Positions 1 through 3,380 of a stretch of DNA of 6,206 nucleotides are shown here, one piece after another (positions within the stretch are counted from its first letter, which is position 1; each line of letters starts with the position of its first letter). The notes under the pieces are model-generated. The model was not told the DNA's origin, searched no databases, and was given only the letters and a program-made list of their open reading frames with translations. The position numbers and the translations under genes are program-made. The stretch comes from Acidilobaceae archaeon (GTDB lineage: Archaea; Thermoproteota; Thermoprotei_A; Sulfolobales; Acidilobaceae), in contig JALWJI010000036.1 in the NCBI GenBank assembly GCA_027081695.1, positions 1-6,206 of the forward strand. Direction: 5' to 3'.

Positions 1-75
1 GACTCCACTACATGGAAACAATACCTCTTCCTTTATGATCCCCAAGCTAGTCCCACCCTTAGCACTCCTCAACAC
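1..75 (-). CDS. Possible 5' end of a further minus-strand gene, cut by the window edge
   Basis: A frame reading GTG-TTG-AGG is open for 25 codons from 75 to base 1. The peptide begins VLRSAKGGTSLGII and continues KEEVLFPCSGV. Of the three minus frames here it is the only one that stays open to the edge. There is no ATG; the start would be GTG at 75 or TTG at 72. An archaeal-looking TATA box lies about 29-32 bases upstream (99-108), which fits a leaderless transcript. The frame is also open upstream back to a TAG near 120, so the start is not fixed. I do not recognise the product. At this length the open frame could be chance, so the call rests mainly on the promoter spacing. Confidence 0.3.
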   Translation of the reverse strand, partial: MLRSAKGGTSLGIIKEEVLFPCSGV

Positions 76-98
76 TTGTAATATAATATATGAAACTA

Positions 99-108
99 TT
101 AATATAAA
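99..108 (-). promoter_or_regulatory. Candidate TATA box for the left-edge minus-strand gene
   Basis: The minus strand reads TTTATATTAA, close to the archaeal box A pattern. Its centre is about 29 bases ahead of the GTG at 75 and 32 ahead of the TTG at 72, the spacing expected for a leaderless transcript. It lies beyond the stop of the 213-aa gene, so it would drive a separate transcript. No clear purine-rich BRE precedes it. The region is AT-rich, so a chance match is possible. Confidence 0.35.
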
Positions 109-139
109 GGCATACTATTGTAAGGCACCTACAACTTGG

Positions 140-781
140 TTACCTTCCAGGAATACTTCTAGAACGAGTATCTTTTCCTATAGGCCGGGCAGTTATCCAT
201 CCTCCCGGAACGATGCTATGGGTAATTTCGTATTGTCCTAAATTGGTGTTTATGATCATTTTACACCTTGGGAAGTTACATGACTTAGCATTTGCCAGTA
301 TAGCTCTGAGAACGTCCCGGTACGGATGATAAATGATAGGCGCACTACCCTGGCGCCTCCCCCATTCAGTTAGGCATTCTAGGCTTCTTTTCCTAGCCAG
401 TAGGTTTCTTACAACTATAAGTCCTGCAAACAGTAAAACTAGGATTAGAACTAGGACTAACCAGAGTCCTGGCTGGATCTCATACGTGTTATTCCATGAG
501 AAGAACATTGTGAAAACTGTCATTATCCCTATCAAGTTTCCTAGCATTCTAATATAGGTCGTGTCTACTGAACAACAGAGTATCAGTGAGGCTAGTTTGC
601 CTGGATCATCTTCACGAAATGGCAAGCTACCGAGATTTATCCGATAGTATTGTCTTCCCCTAATGTCTCTCCATGTCTCGACTGGATATAAGCCCTTAAA
701 TTCATTGATCCTCACTACTGGAGGCTTGACCGATAGGGAAAAGCTCGGGACTAACTGACTAAGACAATTTCTATCCAACAT
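140..781 (-). CDS. Uncharacterised two-helix membrane protein with a cytoplasmic-type Cys motif (213 aa)
   Basis: I do not recognise this family. The protein has a soluble N-terminal part of about 78 residues (motifs FKGLYPVETW at 28-37 and YYRINLGSLPF at 45-55). A helix at about 79-96 is followed by a short loop with an NNT sequon (97-99) and a very hydrophobic helix at about 105-127. After it comes a basic stretch (RNLLARKR) and a C-terminal part of about 80 residues. By the positive-inside rule the C-terminal part should be cytoplasmic, and with two helices the N-terminal part also. There are six cysteines: C6, C69-C70, C136 and the CNFPRC motif (C168, C173). The ATG at 781 lies 17 bases after the TAG of the 111-aa gene. 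GGCGGG just upstream is only a weak ribosome binding site. It is last in the ClC operon. The length, sharp hydrophobic segments and operon position support a real gene; function is unknown. Confidence 0.75.
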   Translation of the reverse strand: MLDRNCLSQLVPSFSLSVKPPVVRINEFKGLYPVETWRDIRGRQYYRINLGSLPFREDDPGKLASLILCCSVDTTYIRMLGNLIGIMTVFTMFFSWNNTYEIQPGLWLVLVLILVLLFAGLIVVRNLLARKRSLECLTEWGRRQGSAPIIYHPYRDVLRAILANAKSCNFPRCKMIINTNLGQYEITHSIVPGGWITARPIGKDTRSRSIPGR

Positions 782-798
782 ACCATGACCCGCCTGAA

Positions 799-1134
799 CT
801 AGCGGACTCTAATCTCTAAGTAAAGAGCTAGGAGTGCTACTATGATTATGAGTGATAGTAATGGAATATGCTGGACTGCGAGCTCGCCTACTTCTCCTCT
901 AGGAGATATTATGCTTCTACTCACTCTACCAGCATTGAACCCGGCTACGAGGATAGTATAAGCTTGTGCCCAGTCAAACTGTTTGTATATGGCGATTAGA
1001 GCTATAGTATAGAGTACCACGTAGAATATGTTCTCGCCTATAAGGAATCTTGGTAGATCCGCTGTAAAGTTTATTCCTAGATAACCGACAATTAGTAATG
1101 CGATAAATAGCATTTCTATTTTGACTAGTATCAT
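799..1134 (-). CDS. Uncharacterised small polytopic membrane protein (111 aa)
   Basis: A very hydrophobic protein with probably four membrane segments: about 5-22, 35-51, 56-70 and 90-106. The polar loop between the third and fourth reads GFNAGRVSRSIISPRGEVG (65-83). Its Gly, Arg and Ser residues make it the most likely functional or partner-contact element. I do not recognise the family. The ATG at 1134 is the only sensible start: there is an in-frame TGA eight codons upstream and a good GGTGG ribosome binding site in between. The gene begins 29 bases after the ClC stop codon and ends 17 bases before the 213-aa gene, so it should be co-transcribed with both. Possible roles are a ClC accessory subunit or an unrelated small transporter-like protein. 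The sequence does not decide between them. Confidence 0.8.
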   Translation of the reverse strand: MILVKIEMLFIALLIVGYLGINFTADLPRFLIGENIFYVVLYTIALIAIYKQFDWAQAYTILVAGFNAGRVSRSIISPRGEVGELAVQHIPLLSLIIIVALLALYLEIRVR

Positions 1135-1140
1135 ATTCTT

Positions 1141-1149
1141 CCACCACCC
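1141..1149 (-). promoter_or_regulatory. Ribosome binding site of the 111-aa membrane protein gene
   Basis: The minus strand reads GGGTGGTGG, ending 6 bases before the ATG at 1134. The GGTGG part can pair with the CACC at the 3' end of archaeal 16S rRNA. It supports the ATG start and shows that an internal gene of this operon uses Shine-Dalgarno initiation, in contrast to the leaderless first gene. Confidence 0.6.
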
Positions 1150-1163
1150 AGTTGTTCTTCAAG

Positions 1164-3062
1164 TTACTTCTTTTGCTTTTGCCTACACCTCTTCCTTTTC
1201 TGGCAAATAACGCTGGCTAAGAGATAAGCGATTGCAGCACTTACATCATCTAGTGTTACTACTCCCACGTATCTGCCATCGGCGTCTACTACGATCACAT
1301 AGTCCGTTGCATGCTCTACCATTTTCTCGAGTGCGTCCTCTATTGTTGCGTCCATGCTTATTATCGGTGGTACTCGTAGCTTGACTGCTCTCACTGGGAC
1401 TGAGAGGTCTCCTCCCAGATCCTCTATTATATCTTCTAAGTCTTCGGGGTCGAGTACTCCCTCTACTCTACCCATGTCGTCTACTATAGGTATAATCTTG
1501 CCTTTTTCGTGGACCATGAGTTCTAAGACATCTTCTAACTTTGAATCTATTGGAAGGCTTCCATATGATCTGTCGATTATTTCTGCAACTTTCACTTCTG
1601 GCTTCTTTCCGCTACTTTTGAGTAGGGCAAGCATTCCCTCGGCAGTAACGGCTTCTTCGTGGAGTCTTCTCGGTATTTGGCTCTCATATATGCTATCTTC
1701 TCCTACAAGTTCTCTCGCGATATAACTGGCTATAAGTGTAGGTGCTATTAAGAGATAGTCACCACCCATTTCACCAACCATTATGCTGGTGGCAAGTGGC
1801 ACCTTTGCGGCGGCACCAAAGAAGGTCGCCATGCCGATATAAGCGAAGAGGTGTGGGGCCAAGCCCTGTGGCTGAACAATCTCATAATACGCGAGGCCTG
1901 CGAGAGCACCGCTTAGAAGGGCTGGAGCATATACTCCTCCGCTTGCACCGCTTCCAATGCTTAGGCTAGTAGCTATTATTTTGACGACGGCAGCTAATAG
2001 TAGAGCGATCCATAGTGGAAGAGTGTCCTTGAAAGGTATGTAGTTAATTATTTCCCCGTTGAGGGTCATGGCAAGTACTCCACGGCCGCTACCTGCTGCA
2101 AGTGGCCATACGACTATGAGGAGTCCTGCTAGTATGGCTCCCAGCACTGGTTTGAGATAGATTGATAGACCGTGTTCCTCTACGAGTTTATCGAAGAAGT
2201 TTTTAGCTGTCTTGAAGGATTTCACATACAATAGGCTGAATGGCGCTGTGAAAACTCCTAGTCCCAGTATTAGTAGGATTGTCTTCGGCGTGTATAGTAC
2301 TTCGTTGCTTATTGGGATTCTTGGGAGGAGCGTCGAGTATTGGAAGAATGGCGCCGTCACAGCGAATGATACTATGCTGGCGACGATACTCGGCATAAAT
2401 GCCTGGACCTCGAGGTCTCTCTTATAGAGTACTTCGACCGCGAAGAATGCACTACCGATTGGGGCCCTGAACATTGCTGACAATGCGGCCGCAATGCCTG
2501 CCGTTAGAGCTATTCTCCTATCATGCAGCGTTAGCCTGAATAGTCTTGCTACAGCACTTCCTAGGCCCGCACCCATCTGTACACTTGGTCCTTCTACACC
2601 TCCGCTACTCCCTGTACCGATTGCAAGGGCGCTGGCCACGGCCTTTACTAAGGGTACCTTGATTGGGATCAATGCAGCTCTTCTGTGAAATGCTGCCACT
2701 GCTGCATCTGTACCGTGGCCCTCTGCTTCGGGAGCTATTTTGTAGACTAGGACCCCGCTCACCGCGACACCTAAGATTATTAGTATATAGAATTTTACTG
2801 GGTCGAATGTTCCTCGAACGCTTGCGGCAGATAGATCTGCTTCGAGAGGTGGGATTTGTTCTTGTACTCCTATGAACGATGCACTTAGCTGTACCATATA
2901 GTGTAGACCATAGAAGAATCCTAGTATGAAGAGGCCTGAGACGACTCCTATTATTGCTCCTAGTATTAGCCACTTTTCAGCATATGCGAGTGTTTCGGCT
3001 ATGTCATAGAATTTTTTCTCTAGTCTGTTTCTAAGCCTCAAGGTTATCTCCCAGAGACACAT
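1164..3062 (-). CDS. ClC-family chloride channel/transporter with C-terminal CBS pair (632 aa)
   Basis: A voltage-gated-chloride-channel family membrane protein that should move Cl- or another small anion across the cytoplasmic membrane. The ClC core spans about 30-460. It shows EGHGTD (114-119, where other ClCs have GSGIP), GGVEGP (154-159, with gating glutamate E157), the helix motif FRAPIGSAFFAVEV (198-211), GGVYAP (375-380, the GxFxP-type motif) and IYES (458-461, with Y459 matching the anion-coordinating tyrosine). Two CBS domains follow (about 488-547 and 556-612), usually nucleotide-sensing regulatory modules. The tail is basic (QKRKRCRQKQKK). By hand alignment the proton-pathway glutamate of ClC-ec1 (E203) is V211 here, as in ClC channels. 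The ATG at 3062 has no Shine-Dalgarno; a TTG at 3041 (codon 8), preceded by GGGAG six bases upstream, is an alternative start that loses no conserved residue. It lies 11 bases downstream of a 30-codon ORF and 29 bases upstream of a small membrane protein gene. Confidence 0.96.
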   Translation of the reverse strand: MCLWEITLRLRNRLEKKFYDIAETLAYAEKWLILGAIIGVVSGLFILGFFYGLHYMVQLSASFIGVQEQIPPLEADLSAASVRGTFDPVKFYILIILGVAVSGVLVYKIAPEAEGHGTDAAVAAFHRRAALIPIKVPLVKAVASALAIGTGSSGGVEGPSVQMGAGLGSAVARLFRLTLHDRRIALTAGIAAALSAMFRAPIGSAFFAVEVLYKRDLEVQAFMPSIVASIVSFAVTAPFFQYSTLLPRIPISNEVLYTPKTILLILGLGVFTAPFSLLYVKSFKTAKNFFDKLVEEHGLSIYLKPVLGAILAGLLIVVWPLAAGSGRGVLAMTLNGEIINYIPFKDTLPLWIALLLAAVVKIIATSLSIGSGASGGVYAPALLSGALAGLAYYEIVQPQGLAPHLFAYIGMATFFGAAAKVPLATSIMVGEMGGDYLLIAPTLIASYIARELVGEDSIYESQIPRRLHEEAVTAEGMLALLKSSGKKPEVKVAEIIDRSYGSLPIDSKLEDVLELMVHEKGKIIPIVDDMGRVEGVLDPEDLEDIIEDLGGDLSVPVRAVKLRVPPIISMDATIEDALEKMVEHATDYVIVVDADGRYVGVVTLDDVSAAIAYLLASVICQKRKRCRQKQKK

Positions 3063-3073
3063 TTTATTTCTTA

Positions 3074-3166
3074 TTATGTAGGCTCAGGGCCATCCTCTTT
3101 CAGCACCATATACCACTTAGTCTGGTAGCTCACCCATTCATCATAGCCTTTTACTGTGTCCTCCAT
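3074..3166 (-). CDS. Candidate leaderless small protein (30 aa) ahead of the ClC gene
   Basis: An ATG ORF of 30 codons with two in-frame stops in tandem (TAATAA), ending 11 bases before the ClC ATG. The peptide begins MEDTVKGYDEWVSYQ and ends WYMVLKEDGPEPT. It is polar and acidic, with aromatic residues (two Trp, three Tyr), and has neither a membrane helix nor a signal peptide. The composition looks like a real protein rather than random AT-rich translation. A TATA box centred about 30 bases ahead of the ATG would give a 5' leader of only a few bases. An in-frame TAA seven codons upstream rules out a longer form. It could be a regulator or small subunit of the ClC, a translated leader peptide, or the tail of a decayed gene. 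No homology can be claimed from sight. Confidence 0.5.
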   Translation of the reverse strand: MEDTVKGYDEWVSYQTKWYMVLKEDGPEPT

Positions 3167-3191
3167 GTCTTCACGATAGTATAGTTATGGA

Positions 3192-3201
3192 GTTATATAT
3201 G
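3192..3201 (-). promoter_or_regulatory. TATA box of the ClC operon
   Basis: The minus strand reads CATATATAAC, with its centre about 30 bases ahead of the ATG at 3166. Transcription would start within about 5 bases of that ATG, giving a leaderless first cistron. It is the best TATA match upstream of the ClC gene, so it probably drives the whole minus-strand cluster. The core is nearly symmetrical and might also be read towards the plus strand. Confidence 0.55.
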
Positions 3202-3226
3202 AGGAACCTATTATAATATAGAGGAA
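3201..3226. repeat. GAGGAA direct repeat flanking an AT palindrome
   Basis: GAGGAA occurs at 3201-3206 and again at 3221-3226, exactly 20 bases apart, or about two helical turns. Between them lies the perfect 10-base palindrome TATTATAATA (3209-3218). The unit sits immediately upstream of the ClC-operon TATA box, where activator or BRE-type sites are found in archaea. The elements are short and AT-rich, so chance is a serious alternative. Confidence 0.3.
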
Positions 3227-3264
3227 TAAGTTAATTGGGAGTATTAACGCTTCTTCCAAGTTCA

Positions 3265-3345
3265 TGTATTGTATGTATATGTGTCTGCTGGCGCTGTATT
3301 AGTGCTGTAGATAACTTTATGTATAGGATCATACAATATCTGTAT
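3265..3345. repeat. Cluster of TGTAT pentamers upstream of the permease gene
   Basis: TGTAT occurs on the plus strand at 3265, 3270, 3274, 3295, 3320 and 3341, and its complement ATACA at 3331-3335. The copies at 3274/3295 and at 3320/3341 are each 21 bases apart, about two helical turns. TGTAT-AGGATC-ATACA (3320-3335) forms a 16-base inverted repeat overlapping the plus-strand TATA region. Such a layout is what a dimeric or oligomeric regulator operator looks like. No specific regulator can be named. Confidence 0.4.
3315..3325 (+). promoter_or_regulatory. Candidate TATA box of the permease gene
   Basis: CTTTATGTATA is the best box A-like string close to the plus-strand gene. Transcription would begin about 25 bases downstream, near 3345-3350. 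That leaves a leader of about 30 bases, enough to include the GGAGG ribosome binding site at 3368. It overlaps one TGTAT copy and the inverted repeat at 3320-3335, so a protein bound there could block TBP. Confidence 0.4.
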
Positions 3346-3367
3346 TACATGGTTATTAGAAGCTGAT

Positions 3368-3372
3368 GGAGG
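3368..3372 (+). promoter_or_regulatory. Shine-Dalgarno site that sets the permease start at 3381
   Basis: GGAGG is a perfect match to the CCUCC at the 16S rRNA 3' end and lies 8 bases before the ATG at 3381. It overlaps the earlier in-frame ATG at 3366, which has no such site ahead of it (TTAGAAGCTG). This favours 3381 as the true start. Confidence 0.65.
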
Positions 3373-3380
3373 CCACACGA

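Noticed and set aside
61..139. Possible terminator after the 213-aa gene
   Set aside because: I found neither a clear T-run on the minus strand nor a stable hairpin; the only AT-rich elements look like TATA boxes.
35..241. Plus-strand ORF of 68 codons at the left edge
   Set aside because: It runs across the end of the opposite-strand 213-aa gene and the AT-rich promoter-like stretch, with no initiation signal and no protein-like pattern.
438..461. Two 12-base near-repeats, ACTAGGATTAGA and ACTAGGACTAAC
   Set aside because: They encode the Leu/Val/Ile run of the second helix of the 213-aa protein on the other strand. Simple codon reuse in a hydrophobic helix explains them.
974..1162. Minus-strand ORF of 62 codons starting with TTG near the ClC stop
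   Set aside because: It lies in another frame over the well-supported 111-aa gene, has no membrane or domain pattern, and has a basic, Arg-rich composition typical of an off-frame translation.
1354..1725. Plus-strand ORF of 123 codons opposite the ClC CBS region
   Set aside because: It is antisense to conserved CBS codons, is Ser/Thr-rich with no recognisable domain, and has no promoter or ribosome binding site of its own.
2605..2973. Minus-strand ORF of 122 codons inside the ClC gene
   Set aside because: It is a frame-shifted reading of the conserved ClC core, rich in Arg and Ser as expected for an off-frame translation.
3187..3301. Very short plus-strand ORFs in the intergenic region (9 and 12 codons)
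   Set aside because: They are too short, lack ribosome binding sites and fall in low-complexity TGTAT-rich DNA.
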